Source: Bacteroidales bacterium M3
GTDB taxonomy: Bacteria; Bacteroidota; Bacteroidia; Bacteroidales; Muribaculaceae
Length of the DNA: 64,000 nucleotides
Direction: 5' to 3'
Assembly (NCBI GenBank): GCA_001689445.1
Contig: LUJN01000019.1
Location: forward strand, 1 to 64,000
Numbering within the stretch: the first letter of the stretch is position 1; every line of letters begins with the position of its first letter. The position numbers and the translations under genes were made by a program. The notes beneath the pieces were generated by a model. That model saw only the letters and a list, made by a program, of their open reading frames with translations, searched no databases and had not been told where the DNA came from. Shown in pieces: positions 24,511-34,138 of this stretch.

Positions 24511-27500
24511 TGTGCTACGGTATTTGTATTGTTGCCCGCGCCCTTGGGTGATGTCTTCCAGTAGGCGATCGGTATGAATGTCAGTATATAGACCATCGTG
24601 ATAAGCGTGCCCCAGAATATTACGATGCCCATCGGCTGCCACAGGCCGCTCGCGCTCAACGCCATCGGCACGACACCCATCGACGCCGCCGAGGAGGTCA
24701 GGAAGATGGGGCGCATACGCCGCTTGGCCGACGCGAGGCTCGCGTCACGCGGCGACAGTCCCTCGGTGCGCTGCAGCTCGTCGGCATAGTCTATCATGAT
24801 GATGGCGTTGCGCACCAGGATGCCCATGAGGCTTATAAGCCCGAGCGTGCACGTGAGGCTCAGCACCATGTTCTGCACCACAAGCCCGAATGCCATGCCC
24901 GGCAGACACAGCAGCAGGCACCCCACAAGCAGCAACGACACCCCGACCCGCTTGTAGTGCATAAGCAGGATGAAAAATATAATGACCGACGCCATCAGCA
25001 GCGCGGTGAGGATATTGGGCAATATATCCATGGTCTGTGACCACTCGCCGCCATAGGCTATCTTGTACCCCTCGGGCAGCGGCAACTCCTTGAGCCGCTC
25101 TTGCAGCTGGCGGGTGAGGTTGATGGCATTGTCCCCGCGCTCCATCTCCGACATCACTGTCACTGTGGGGATGCCGTTGCGGTGTGACAGCTGCCCCCGG
25201 CACCATGTCGGCACGACCTTGGCAAACTGGCTCACAGGCACATTCTCAAAGTCGACGACCGATATGCGCTCCGAGCCGAGCTGCCCGGCGTCCGAGGCGT
25301 GGGCGCTCCGCGTCTTGGCCACCACGGGAATGCCATAATCCCCTTCCCACACCGTGGCGAGCGGCAGCCCGTCGGAGGTATACCTCATCGCAAGCGTGAG
25401 CTGCACGAGTGTCGAGTTAAGCCCGAGACGCGACATGGCGTCATTGTCGGCCTGTATCTCGGTCACCATCTGCGGCTCGGCAAGGCTCGACCTCACGAGC
25501 TTAAGCTCCGGCATACTCCTCATTATCGAGGCTATCGAGTCGGAAATCTGCTGCAACGTCCCGTAATCCGGCCCGCTGACACGCACCTCCACCGGATTCT
25601 GCGCCATCGAGTAGCTCAACTGCTTGAATCTCACGATAGCATCGGGAAAATATGAGCAATATCGCGGCGTGTACTCGTTGAGCACATCAATGGTTGCCGC
25701 GCTACTCACGGTGTTGACGATAAATTGCGCATAGTTTGGGCCCCCGACCTCGGGAGTGTAGGTGGTCTGGAATCGCGGCGAGCTGCACCCGTGGAATATC
25801 GCCACCGACACCACGCGTTTGTCCCGCCTAAGTATGGAGGCCATCGAGTCGGCCACCTGCGACGTGCGCTCAAGCGGCGTACCGGTCGGTAGTGTTATCT
25901 CCACGGCAAACTGGTTGCGCTCGGCGATAGGCATCAGCTGTATCGGGCGCTTGACAAGCACCACCAACCCGAGTATCACGGTCACAATCCCGATGACGAT
26001 TACCGTCTTTGGAAATTTGAAGCACACATCTATGAGCCTGTCATATCCACCCTGCAACGCCTTGAGAAACGAGAAATGCTTCTTCCCGGCCATCCCCGCC
26101 GCCTTCTGCGGCTTTATAAGGTGGTACTGCATCAGCGGCACAAGCATCTCGGCCACAAAAAGCGAAATAAACAGTATGATGGTGATGCTCCACGGGAAGT
26201 CGGTCAGGAAGTCGCGCATCATCCCGGTCATGGTGATAAGGAACGGGAAAAACGTGATGGAGATGGCGAGCGTCGCCGATATGATGGCCTTGAAAAACTC
26301 GGTCGCGCTCGACAGTGTGGCGCTCTTGCGGTCAACCCCCTGCGAGAGCAGCTCCACATAGTTGTCAATGATTACCACCGAGTTGTCCACTATCATGCCG
26401 AGCGACACGATGAGGCACGCCAGCGTGACGGTGTTAAGCTCGATGCCGAGCACATAGAACAGTCCCAGCGAGATAAATATCGTGATGGGTATGGTCGAGG
26501 CCGCTATAAGGGCCACCCGCAACGGCAACAGCAGCACGATGGCCACAAGCACCCCGACAACGGCTATCAGCAGCTCGGTCAGGAAGTCGGTCACGCTGTT
26601 GTTGACATCCTCCGGCTGGTTGGTAATGCGGAACAGCTTCACGTCGTCGGGAAGAGTGGTCTCGAAAGCCGTGATTTTCTCCTCGACACGCTTGCCCATC
26701 TCGACGACATTCTTGCCATCCTTTATCTCCACGCTCAACACGAGCGACTTGACCCCGTTATTGGTGACAAAGCTCGTCGGCGTGGGGTATTCCTTCTCCA
26801 CCCGCGCGATATCACCAAGCCTCACAGCCTCGCCGCCGGGGGTGGAAAACACTATCTGGTCTGCCACCTCCTTGACCGAGTTGAAAGCCCGGCTCACCCT
26901 TATGGGGGAGGTGTAGCCGTCCGAGCGCAGTTCGCCTCCCGTGGTCGAGAATCCCTGTGCCGCCAGCGACAGTGCTATTGTCTTTTCCCCGATGCCGTAT
27001 TGCGACAGCTTCGCCGGGTCGACATACACCGCTATCTGCTCATGACGGTCACCGTACACCGTCATGCGTCCCACGCTCTCTATGTCACGCAGGCGGTCCT
27101 TGAGGTCATCCATATAGTCGCCAAGTTCCCGGTAGGTCTTGTCATCGCTCGACATCGTGATCAGCAACGCCGACGTGGCCCCGAAGTCCGAGATTACCTC
27201 CATCCCGAGCACCCCCTTGGGTAGTTTCATCTTTACCTCGCCCAGGCCGGCCCTGAACTTGTTCCAGAACTGCTCCGTGTCGGTGACATTCTCGTCAAGC
27301 TCGACATAGATGATCACCATGCCCGACTTGGTGTCGCTCTTGGTGTCACTCTTCTTCACCTCCTTGAACGAGAACACATACTCCTCCAGCGGCTTGGTGA
27401 CCTCCTGCTCTATCTGCTCGGCCGTAGCCCCGGGATACACCGCCGCCAGCACACCCTCGGTGACGGTGTAGGTGGGAAACTCGTTCTTGTCGATGACCGC

Positions 27501-27653
27501 CAGTGAGTAGACGCCAAACGCCACCAGGCAGCACACTATCATTATCACCACCGAACTGTAACGGTAGCCCCACGCCACAATCGGGGCGGGTTTCAGCGAC
27601 GGACGGGGCTGTGGAGTCCCGCCGGCGGTGGATTTGTCCTCTGATGATGCCAT
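24507..27653 (-). CDS. RND-family efflux transporter
   Basis: A 1048-residue inner-membrane pump with the two-fold RND layout of 12 transmembrane helices and two large periplasmic loops. The helix-4 signature is GMIVDNSVVIIDNYVE near 410-425, with the proton-relay acidic residue in VDN, and a second half with LGLISLMGILVRNAIIMIDYADE. An early PGATAEQIEQEVTKPLE segment is typical of the AcrB/HAE1 superfamily. It exports drugs, bile acids or lipids by proton antiport. It starts 9 bases after the adaptor's stop and overlaps TolC. Confidence 0.95.
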   Translation of the reverse strand: MASSEDKSTAGGTPQPRPSLKPAPIVAWGYRYSSVVIMIVCCLVAFGVYSLAVIDKNEFPTYTVTEGVLAAVYPGATAEQIEQEVTKPLEEYVFSFKEVKKSDTKSDTKSGMVIIYVELDENVTDTEQFWNKFRAGLGEVKMKLPKGVLGMEVISDFGATSALLITMSSDDKTYRELGDYMDDLKDRLRDIESVGRMTVYGDRHEQIAVYVDPAKLSQYGIGEKTIALSLAAQGFSTTGGELRSDGYTSPIRVSRAFNSVKEVADQIVFSTPGGEAVRLGDIARVEKEYPTPTSFVTNNGVKSLVLSVEIKDGKNVVEMGKRVEEKITAFETTLPDDVKLFRITNQPEDVNNSVTDFLTELLIAVVGVLVAIVLLLPLRVALIAASTIPITIFISLGLFYVLGIELNTVTLACLIVSLGMIVDNSVVIIDNYVELLSQGVDRKSATLSSATEFFKAIISATLAISITFFPFLITMTGMMRDFLTDFPWSITIILFISLFVAEMLVPLMQYHLIKPQKAAGMAGKKHFSFLKALQGGYDRLIDVCFKFPKTVIVIGIVTVILGLVVLVKRPIQLMPIAERNQFAVEITLPTGTPLERTSQVADSMASILRRDKRVVSVAIFHGCSSPRFQTTYTPEVGGPNYAQFIVNTVSSAATIDVLNEYTPRYCSYFPDAIVRFKQLSYSMAQNPVEVRVSGPDYGTLQQISDSIASIMRSMPELKLVRSSLAEPQMVTEIQADNDAMSRLGLNSTLVQLTLAMRYTSDGLPLATVWEGDYGIPVVAKTRSAHASDAGQLGSERISVVDFENVPVSQFAKVVPTWCRGQLSHRNGIPTVTVMSEMERGDNAINLTRQLQERLKELPLPEGYKIAYGGEWSQTMDILPNILTALLMASVIIFFILLMHYKRVGVSLLLVGCLLLCLPGMAFGLVVQNMVLSLTCTLGLISLMGILVRNAIIMIDYADELQRTEGLSPRDASLASAKRRMRPIFLTSSAASMGVVPMALSASGLWQPMGIVIFWGTLITMVYILTFIPIAYWKTSPKGAGNNTNTVAQ

Positions 27654-27662
27654 AGCCGATTA

Positions 27663-28691
27663 TCAATTTACCGGTTCAACCTTCATTCCCTCGCTCACTT
27701 TCTGCTGTCCCGACACAATCACGCTGTCCGACGCCTCGATGCCCCCGGTGACGGCAATCCCGTCGTCGGTCATGCCGCCGATGGTGACATAGCGCTTGCG
27801 TGCCGTGCCATCCTTGCATAGCCATACAAAGTTGCGGTTATCAGCCGCCAGCAACACAGCCTTGACCGGCAACACAATCTCGTGCGATGCATCCTGTGCC
27901 GTGGAGAGGCTGACCGAGCACACCATCCCCGGCAGCAACAGCGAGTCGGGATATTGCCCGAGGTCAAGTTTCACCGTGTACGACCGTGTGACGGGGTTGG
28001 CCGACACCCCCTTCTCGGAGATGACGGCAGGTATCGTGCCAATAGCCGCGCTGCTGCTCGTGACGACCCCCTTGTCGCCGACATTCAGCCGTGATATCTC
28101 ATTTTCGGGCACGGAGATGGCGACTTTCAGCTTGCCTGTGGTCATGATGTTTACCACAGGTACACCCGGCACGACATTCTGCCCCTCGTTCACGAGTTTT
28201 TGGGAGATTACGCCCTGATGAGGGGCGGTAAGCCGTGAGTCCGACATCGCCTTGCGCGCTATCGCGGTAGCCGAGCGTGCCTGCTTGACCTTGCTCTGCA
28301 CATCGACCCACTTTATCTCGGCAAGGGCTTTCTGGTCATGCAGTATCTTCATGCGCCGGTAGGCGTCGTTGGCCTCCTCCTCTTCGGCAAGGGCGATATC
28401 ATAGGCATTCTGTAGTGACGTGGCGTCGAGCTGCGCTATCGCCTGCCCTTTGGCCACCTTGTCGCCGACCTCCACGTATACCCTGCTGACCGTCCCCGCC
28501 ACTGGAAAGCTCAGCGGGGTCTCGGTCCCGGCCTCTATCGTGCCGGGATATGCCGTGCTTCCCGCATCGCGGGCTACAGCCGCGCTCAGTGTCTTCACTC
28601 TCACGGGACTTTCGGCCTGTGTCTCCCGATGGTGACACGACAGCAGCGTCGTCGCCATAAGTGCGGCCGTGATGAATACAAGTGGTTTCAT
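27663..28691 (-). CDS. RND efflux adaptor (membrane fusion protein), lipoprotein
   Basis: About 342 residues from the ATG at 28691, with a lipobox LLSC (Cys near 19). The domain order is the barrel-sandwich (PLSFPVAGTVSRVYVEVGDKVAKGQ, and SRLTAPHQGVISQKLVNEGQNV after the helical hairpin), then beta-barrel (LKVAISVPENEI) and membrane-proximal domain. It bridges the RND pump and TolC in the periplasm. First gene of the operon. No TAnnTTTG box was seen upstream. Confidence 0.93.
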   Translation of the reverse strand: MKPLVFITAALMATTLLSCHHRETQAESPVRVKTLSAAVARDAGSTAYPGTIEAGTETPLSFPVAGTVSRVYVEVGDKVAKGQAIAQLDATSLQNAYDIALAEEEEANDAYRRMKILHDQKALAEIKWVDVQSKVKQARSATAIARKAMSDSRLTAPHQGVISQKLVNEGQNVVPGVPVVNIMTTGKLKVAISVPENEISRLNVGDKGVVTSSSAAIGTIPAVISEKGVSANPVTRSYTVKLDLGQYPDSLLLPGMVCSVSLSTAQDASHEIVLPVKAVLLAADNRNFVWLCKDGTARKRYVTIGGMTDDGIAVTGGIEASDSVIVSGQQKVSEGMKVEPVN

Positions 28692-28827
28692 ATACATGTT
28701 CGTGTTAACTTATACGGATGAATATTTGATAATATTAACGTTTTCACGCCCGATAAGTTTACTCCGCCCACCCCCGCACGCGACCCATAAATGGAAATCG
28801 GTTGTTGTATTTTCAATACAAACATCG

Positions 28828-28835
28828 TACCTTTG
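28828..28835 (+). promoter_or_regulatory. rsmA promoter -7 box (TACCTTTG)
   Basis: Matches TAnnTTTG, 21 bases before the ATG at 28857. Confidence 0.65.
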
Positions 28836-28856
28836 CAATACCCCCTTAGAAAAATA

Positions 28857-29633
28857 ATGAGACAGGTAAAACCAAAAAAAGCCCTCGGGCAACATTTTCT
28901 CACCGACGAGACCGTGGCACAGCGCATCGCCGCCACCCTCGACGGCTATCCCGACCTCCCCGTCCTCGAAGTCGGACCCGGCATGGGAGTGCTCACCAAG
29001 TACCTCCTTGGCCGCGACCTCCTCGTGGCCGAGATTGATGACGAGAGCGTGGCCTACCTACGCGCCACCTACCCCACCCTTGACGGCCGCATCATCGAAG
29101 GCGACTTCCTGCAGATGAATCTCCACGACCTATACGGCGACCGCCCGTTCTGCGTCATCGGCAACTACCCTTACAACATCTCCTCCCAGATATTCTTCAA
29201 GGTGCTCGACTACAAGGACCAGGTCCTCTGCTGCTCCGGCATGTTGCAGAAAGAGGTCGCCGAGCGGCTTGCCGCCGGTCCCGGCTCCAAGGTCTACGGC
29301 ATCCTGAGCGTCCTGCTGCAGGCATGGTACAAGGTCGAATACCTCTTCACCGTCGACGAGAACGTCTTCAACCCGCCACCCAAGGTGAAGTCGGGCGTCG
29401 TCAGGCTCACCCGCAACGACGTCACCTCGCTCGGATGCGACGAGCGGCTGTTCAAGACAGTCGTCAAGACCTCTTTCGGCCAGCGGCGAAAGACCCTGCG
29501 CAACTCCCTGCGCGGCCTCGTTCCCGCCGACCGGCCACTGCCCGACCTGCCCGTCATGGCCAAGCGTCCCGAGCAGCTCGGCGTCGCAGAGTTCATAGAC
29601 CTCACCAACCTCATTGCCTCCCTCCGCCAATAG
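28857..29633 (+). CDS. rsmA: 16S rRNA dimethyladenosine transferase RsmA (KsgA)
   Basis: 258 residues from the ATG at 28857. Motifs: KKALGQHFL near 8-16, SAM site VLEVGPGMGVLTKYLL near 38-53, and catalytic IGNYPYNIS near 100-108 (the NxPY motif). It dimethylates two adenosines at the 3' end of 16S rRNA in late 30S assembly. An in-frame ATG at 28791 precedes the promoter box and can be discarded. The mgtE start is 3 bases after the stop, so the two are cotranscribed. Confidence 0.95.
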   Translation: MRQVKPKKALGQHFLTDETVAQRIAATLDGYPDLPVLEVGPGMGVLTKYLLGRDLLVAEIDDESVAYLRATYPTLDGRIIEGDFLQMNLHDLYGDRPFCVIGNYPYNISSQIFFKVLDYKDQVLCCSGMLQKEVAERLAAGPGSKVYGILSVLLQAWYKVEYLFTVDENVFNPPPKVKSGVVRLTRNDVTSLGCDERLFKTVVKTSFGQRRKTLRNSLRGLVPADRPLPDLPVMAKRPEQLGVAEFIDLTNLIASLRQ

Positions 29634-29636
29634 CCC

Positions 29637-30995
29637 ATGAAGGAATACACGCCCGAATACATGGAGCACATCCGTTCCATCATCGCCCATCACGACGAGG
29701 ACGCCGCCCGCCGCGAGCTTGCCGAGCTACACCCAGCCGACATCGCCGAGCTTTATCAGGACCTTGACCTCGACGAGGCCGAGTTCCTCTACAAGCTGCT
29801 TGACGAGGACACCGCCGCCGACGTCCTGATGGAACTTGACGAGGACGACCGCCGCAAGCTCCTCAGCAACATGCCCGCCGAGGAGATAGCCAAGCAGATC
29901 GACCACCTCGACACCGACGACGCCGTCGACATCATCCAGGAACTCGACGAGGAGGACCGCGACGAGATTCTCGCCCACATCGAGGACTCCGAGCAGGCCG
30001 GCAACATCGTCGACCTACTCCAGTATGACGAGGACACCGCCGGCGGCCTCATGGGCACCGAGATGATAGTCGTCAACGAGAACTGGAGTATGCCCGAGTG
30101 CATCAGGCAGATGCGCATCCAGGCCGAGGACATGGACGAGATATACTACGTCTACGTCGTCGACAACGACTACAAGCTGCGCGGCGTCTTCCCACTCAAG
30201 AAGATGATAACCCACCCATCCGTCTCCAAGATAAAGCACGTCATGGAGAGCGACCCCGTCTCCGTCAAGGCCGACACCCCCATCGACGAGGTCGCCCTCG
30301 ACTTCGAGAAGTACGACCTCGTGGCCATGCCGGTGGTCGACTCCATCGGCCGCCTCGTGGGACGCATCACCGTCGACGACGTCATGGATCAGGTGCGCGA
30401 GTCGACCGAGCGCGACTACCAGTTGGCATCGGGTCTCTCCACCGACGTCGAGACCGACGACACCCTATTCACACAGACCAAGGCACGCCTGCCATGGCTA
30501 CTCATCGGCATCGCAGGCGGCATCGGCAACTCCATCATCCTCGGCAACTACGAGGGCAACCTCGCCGCAGTCCCCGCCCTCGCCGCCTTCATACCCCTCA
30601 TCGGCGGCACAGGCGGCAATGTCGGCATACAGTCGAGCGCCATCGTCGTGCAGGGCCTCGCCAACGGCACCCTCGACATCAAAAACTCCGGCCGCCAGAT
30701 ACTCAAGGAACTCGGCGCGGGACTCATCAACGCCACACTCATATCCCTGCTGGTGTTCATCTACAACCTCCTCGTCAACCCCTCACAGCACATCGCCACC
30801 ATCGCCGTCTCCGCCTCCCTCTTCGCCGTCGTCATATTCGCCTCCGTCTTCGGCACATTCGTCCCCCTCACCCTCGAGCGCCTCAAGATAGACCCCGCCC
30901 TCGCCACCGGCCCATTCATCTCCATCACCAACGACATCATCGGCATGGTCATCTACATGTCCATCTCCTGGCTGCTCCTGTCAAGCTTCGCCTGA
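29637..30995 (+). CDS. mgtE: Magnesium transporter MgtE
   Basis: 452 residues with the MgtE domain order: an acidic superhelical N domain of about 125 residues (LAELHPADIAELYQDLD), two CBS domains (about 130-255, ending GRITVDDVMDQVRE), a plug helix, and five transmembrane helices with the pore motif GGTGGNVGIQSS. CBS and N domains bind Mg2+ and close the pore when the ion is plentiful. It follows rsmA within one transcript. Confidence 0.95.
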   Translation: MKEYTPEYMEHIRSIIAHHDEDAARRELAELHPADIAELYQDLDLDEAEFLYKLLDEDTAADVLMELDEDDRRKLLSNMPAEEIAKQIDHLDTDDAVDIIQELDEEDRDEILAHIEDSEQAGNIVDLLQYDEDTAGGLMGTEMIVVNENWSMPECIRQMRIQAEDMDEIYYVYVVDNDYKLRGVFPLKKMITHPSVSKIKHVMESDPVSVKADTPIDEVALDFEKYDLVAMPVVDSIGRLVGRITVDDVMDQVRESTERDYQLASGLSTDVETDDTLFTQTKARLPWLLIGIAGGIGNSIILGNYEGNLAAVPALAAFIPLIGGTGGNVGIQSSAIVVQGLANGTLDIKNSGRQILKELGAGLINATLISLLVFIYNLLVNPSQHIATIAVSASLFAVVIFASVFGTFVPLTLERLKIDPALATGPFISITNDIIGMVIYMSISWLLLSSFA

Positions 30996-31054
30996 TAATC
31001 CTCTCTCCACATGACCCATAACAATCGCCCCGACCTATCCGATTGAATGGCACA

Positions 31055-31064
31055 TGACATGTCA
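31055..31064. promoter_or_regulatory. Possible operator upstream of lutABC (TGACATGTCA)
   Basis: A perfect 10-bp palindrome in the 146-base gap between mgtE and lutA. Operators of FadR/GntR regulators of lactate genes are also palindromic, but no regulator gene is nearby and no promoter box was recognised here. Confidence 0.25.
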
Positions 31065-31141
31065 CCCGTCCGGATGGCGTGAACCATCGCCGACGCGGCG
31101 GCGTTATACCCGTAGCCACGTTTCTCAACAAAGGGTATATT

Positions 31142-31888
31142 ATGAAAGTCGGATTTTTTGTCCCATGCTATGTCGATATGCTTGCCCCGCAGGCGGCAAT
31201 ATCGAGCTACGAGCTGTTACGGCGGTTTGACGGCATAGACCTCCGCTATATCGAGCGAGCAACCTGCTGCGGGCTCCCCATGACCGACATGGGATATGAC
31301 CGCAAGGCATGCGCCATCGAGCGACGCCTTGTCGAGATGCTGTCGGGCTATGACTACATCGTCATCCCATCAGGCATATGCACCGACCAGATACGCAACC
31401 ACCTCAACCAGGTGCAGCAGACCCCCGAAGTGGACCATATCAGGGCCACCACCCATGACATCGTGGACTTCCTCCACGACGTGCTGCAGGTGAAGAGCCT
31501 CCCGTGGGCACACTTCCCCCACCGTGTCGCGCTCCACAACGGATGTCACTCCCTGCGCTCCCTGAGGCAGGCCCGTGCGTCGGAGCTGGTGATACCCGAC
31601 TACTCCAAGACCGAGGATCTGCTCAGGCTCGTCGACGGACTGGAGGTCGCCTACGCCACCAGGCGCGACGAGTGCTGCGGCTTCGGCGGCACGTTCTCGA
31701 TATGGGACGAGAGCTGCTCAGGGCAGATGGGCCTCGACAAGGTGAGCGACTATGCCCGCAACGGCCTGCATTATGTCACCTCGGCCGACTTTTCATGCCT
31801 GCTCCACCAGCAGTGCGTGGCACGCAAATACGGAGTCGACATAAAGACCTACTATATAGCCGAAATACTTAACGGAGACGCCATATGA
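31142..31888 (+). CDS. lutA: Lactate utilisation protein LutA
   Basis: 248 residues from the ATG at 31142. Two CCG-type cysteine motifs, RATCCGLPM near 40-48 and DECCGFGGTFSIW near 178-190, bind an iron-sulphur cluster. LutA, LutB and LutC together oxidise L-lactate to pyruvate on the cytoplasmic side of the membrane. The gene overlaps lutB by four bases (ATGA). Confidence 0.92.
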   Translation: MKVGFFVPCYVDMLAPQAAISSYELLRRFDGIDLRYIERATCCGLPMTDMGYDRKACAIERRLVEMLSGYDYIVIPSGICTDQIRNHLNQVQQTPEVDHIRATTHDIVDFLHDVLQVKSLPWAHFPHRVALHNGCHSLRSLRQARASELVIPDYSKTEDLLRLVDGLEVAYATRRDECCGFGGTFSIWDESCSGQMGLDKVSDYARNGLHYVTSADFSCLLHQQCVARKYGVDIKTYYIAEILNGDAI

Positions 31889-33261
31889 GCCAAGTCAACC
31901 AAGTCCGCCTCGGGGCGCGGTTCATCGCCGACGAGCCCCACCGCGCAAGCCACGACCGATGCCTGTGGGCGGCACGTATGCGCCGCGACACCGTGGCACG
32001 CGCCACCCCCCGTTGGGAGGAGATGCGCCAGCTCGCCTCCCAGATAAAGATGCACACCCTGTCACACCTCGACGAATACCTCGAGCAGTTTGAGCGAAAC
32101 CTCATCGCCAACGGCGTCCACGTCCATTGGGCTAAAGATGCCGACGAGCACAACCGCATCATCCTCGACATATTCCGCAGCCACAACGTCAAGACCGTGA
32201 CCAAGGGAAAGTCGATGCTGATGGACGAGTGCGGTATGCGCGAGTACCTCCACGAGCACGGCATCGACATCTACGAGGCCGACCTCGGCGAGCGCATACA
32301 GCAGCTCGACCGCCAGCGAGCATCCCACATCGTCATGCCCGCCATCCACAAGCTACGAGAGGATGTCGCGAGGCTCTTTGCCGAAAAACTCGGCAGCGAC
32401 CCCGACATCACCGAACCGGCCTACCTCAACAGCGTCATGCGCCGTGACATGCGCCGTAATTACATCAAGGTCGACGCCGGCATGAGCGGCGTCAACTTCG
32501 GCATCGCCGAGACCGGCGGGATAGTCGTGTGCACCAACGAGGGCAACGCCGACATAAGTGCCGCCCTGCCCCCGCTCTATGTCGCCAGCATGGGCATCGA
32601 GAAGCTCATACCGCGCCAGAGCGACCTGCCGCTGTTTATCCGCCTGCTCTCACGTAGCGCGCTTGGACTTGACATCACCCAGTACACATCCCATTATCAC
32701 GGCCCGCGCCCCGGTCAGGAGATGCATCTCGTCATCGTCGACAACGGTCGCTCCGACCGGCTCGCCTCGCCCCACTGGCAGGTGTTGAAGTGTATGCGTT
32801 GCGGCGCGTGCATGAACACATGCCCCGTCTTTCGCCGCACCTCCGGACTCAGCTACGACGCCCCCTACATGGGTCCCATCGGCATAGTCCTTGAGCCGAG
32901 CTACGACCTACACCGTTATGCCCGCCTCCCCTACTCATGCACCCACTGCGGTTCATGCGGCGACGTATGCCCCGCAAAGGTGCCCATCCCCGACCTCGTG
33001 TTCTACTGGCGCGAGGTCATCGTCAACGCCCGTCAGGACGAGCCGGCCCACCGTGCCGAGGAGACCGCCATGGAGCTGGTGCTCCGCAACGCCACCACAT
33101 TCCACCATGCCGAGCGGCTCGGCCTGTGGGCCCTCCGCAACCTCCCCTCCCCCCTCCTCGACTCCCGCCTCAACCCCTGGGCCACCCACCACGCCAACCC
33201 CACCCCTCCCGACGAAACCTTCACCCAATACTACTACAAAAAGAAAAAAGATACCCCCTAA
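31885..33261 (+). CDS. lutB: Lactate utilisation iron-sulphur protein LutB
   Basis: 458 residues. An N-terminal LutB/LldF domain (GKSMLMDECGMREYL; SGVNFGIAETGGIVVCTNEGN) is followed by two 4Fe-4S clusters: CMRCGACMNTCPVFRR near 309-324 and CTHCGSCGDVCPAKVP near 352-367. It passes electrons from lactate oxidation. It overlaps lutA. The stop is followed by a 108-base insertion of family C repeat before lutC, where a short spacer or overlap would be expected. Confidence 0.95.
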   Translation: MSQVNQVRLGARFIADEPHRASHDRCLWAARMRRDTVARATPRWEEMRQLASQIKMHTLSHLDEYLEQFERNLIANGVHVHWAKDADEHNRIILDIFRSHNVKTVTKGKSMLMDECGMREYLHEHGIDIYEADLGERIQQLDRQRASHIVMPAIHKLREDVARLFAEKLGSDPDITEPAYLNSVMRRDMRRNYIKVDAGMSGVNFGIAETGGIVVCTNEGNADISAALPPLYVASMGIEKLIPRQSDLPLFIRLLSRSALGLDITQYTSHYHGPRPGQEMHLVIVDNGRSDRLASPHWQVLKCMRCGACMNTCPVFRRTSGLSYDAPYMGPIGIVLEPSYDLHRYARLPYSCTHCGSCGDVCPAKVPIPDLVFYWREVIVNARQDEPAHRAEETAMELVLRNATTFHHAERLGLWALRNLPSPLLDSRLNPWATHHANPTPPDETFTQYYYKKKKDTP

Positions 33262-33265
33262 TATA

Positions 33266-33353
33266 TAAGCCCTATTGGACTTATTGGCCCTATTAGCCCT
33301 ATTAGCCCCCCTCTTAAAGACCCTAAGGCCCTTAAAGACCTTACCCCCCTTAA
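33266..33353 (+). repeat. Family C composite repeat between lutB and lutC
   Basis: ATAAGCCCTATTGG, ACTTATTGG, then CCTATTAGC repeated, then a C-rich joint and CTTAAAGAC units. It fills the whole gap inside an operon. Confidence 0.9.
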
Positions 33354-33369
33354 TAAAAGATTATGCATT

Positions 33370-33972
33370 ATGAACTCAGACTCACGCATTAACAGCTCCC
33401 GCGACGCCATCCTCGCCCGCATCCGCCGCAACCACCCGGCCCCGGAGCCCCTCCCCGACGTCCCCATGTACGACATCGCGGGCGACCCCGTCGACAACTT
33501 CCTCAAAAAACTCGCCGCCTTCGACGGCAAGGCCCTCCAATTCCCCGACCGCGACAGCGCCCTCCGCTGGCTCGACGCCAACATCGACCTTGAGGGCAAA
33601 GTCGTCTTCTCATCCCTCCCCGACTGGCAGGGCAACCTCCCCATCGACAAGGTAGCCGACCCCCATGCCGCCCACGTCATCGACACATGCGTCGCCCGGG
33701 GACTCATGGGCGTAGGCGAGATGGGAGCCGTATGGGTCACCGACGAGAGCCTCGGCAAAGGCGCGTGCGCCCTCATGGCCACCGACCTCTACCTCCTCCT
33801 TGACCAAGCCGACATCCTCCCCGGCATGCACCAGGCCTACGCAGCCCTCGACCTCCGCGCCCAACCCTACGGATCATTCTTCACTGGCCCATCAGCCACC
33901 GCCGACATCGAGGCCGTCCGCGTCACCGGCGCCCAAGGCCCCGTCACCCTCACCGTCCTACTCCACCAATAA
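33370..33972 (+). CDS. lutC: Lactate utilisation protein LutC
   Basis: 200 residues of the LutC/YkgG (DUF162) family, recognised by the glycine-rich segment GVGEMGAVWVTDESLGKGACALMA near 117-140 and the end SATADIEAVRVTGAQGPVTLTVLL. It is the third component of the lactate oxidase complex. Helical N-terminus (SSRDAILARIRRNHP). It is separated from lutB by the repeat and followed by another one, so expression might depend on read-through. Confidence 0.9.
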   Translation: MNSDSRINSSRDAILARIRRNHPAPEPLPDVPMYDIAGDPVDNFLKKLAAFDGKALQFPDRDSALRWLDANIDLEGKVVFSSLPDWQGNLPIDKVADPHAAHVIDTCVARGLMGVGEMGAVWVTDESLGKGACALMATDLYLLLDQADILPGMHQAYAALDLRAQPYGSFFTGPSATADIEAVRVTGAQGPVTLTVLLHQ

Positions 33973-33985
33973 AAGCCCCAACACC

Positions 33986-34070
33986 CCTATTAGGCTTATT
34001 AGCCCTATTTGACCTATTAGCCCTATCCCCTCCCTTAAGGACCTTAAAAGACCTTATACCCCCTTAAGGT
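33986..34070 (+). repeat. Family C composite repeat after lutC
   Basis: CCTATTAGG, CTTATTAGC, CCTATTTGA, CCTATTAGC, then CCCTATCCCCTCCC, then CTTAAGGAC, CTTAAAAGAC units. Together with the promoter at 34093 it fills the gap between lutC and the lipoprotein gene at 34139. Confidence 0.9.
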
Positions 34071-34092
34071 TGCAAAATTCTCAAATTATGCC

Positions 34093-34100
34093 TATATTTG
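34093..34100 (+). promoter_or_regulatory. Promoter -7 box (TATATTTG)
   Basis: TAnnTTTG match 38 bases before the ATG at 34139. Confidence 0.65.
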
Positions 34101-34138
34101 CGCGATATTTACACTTTTAATCCAATTACACTTTCAAA

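Noticed and set aside
26076..27224. Long plus-strand frame opposite the RND transporter
   Set aside because: Antisense shadow; Arg/His/Gln-rich with no motif, while the minus strand encodes a canonical RND pump.
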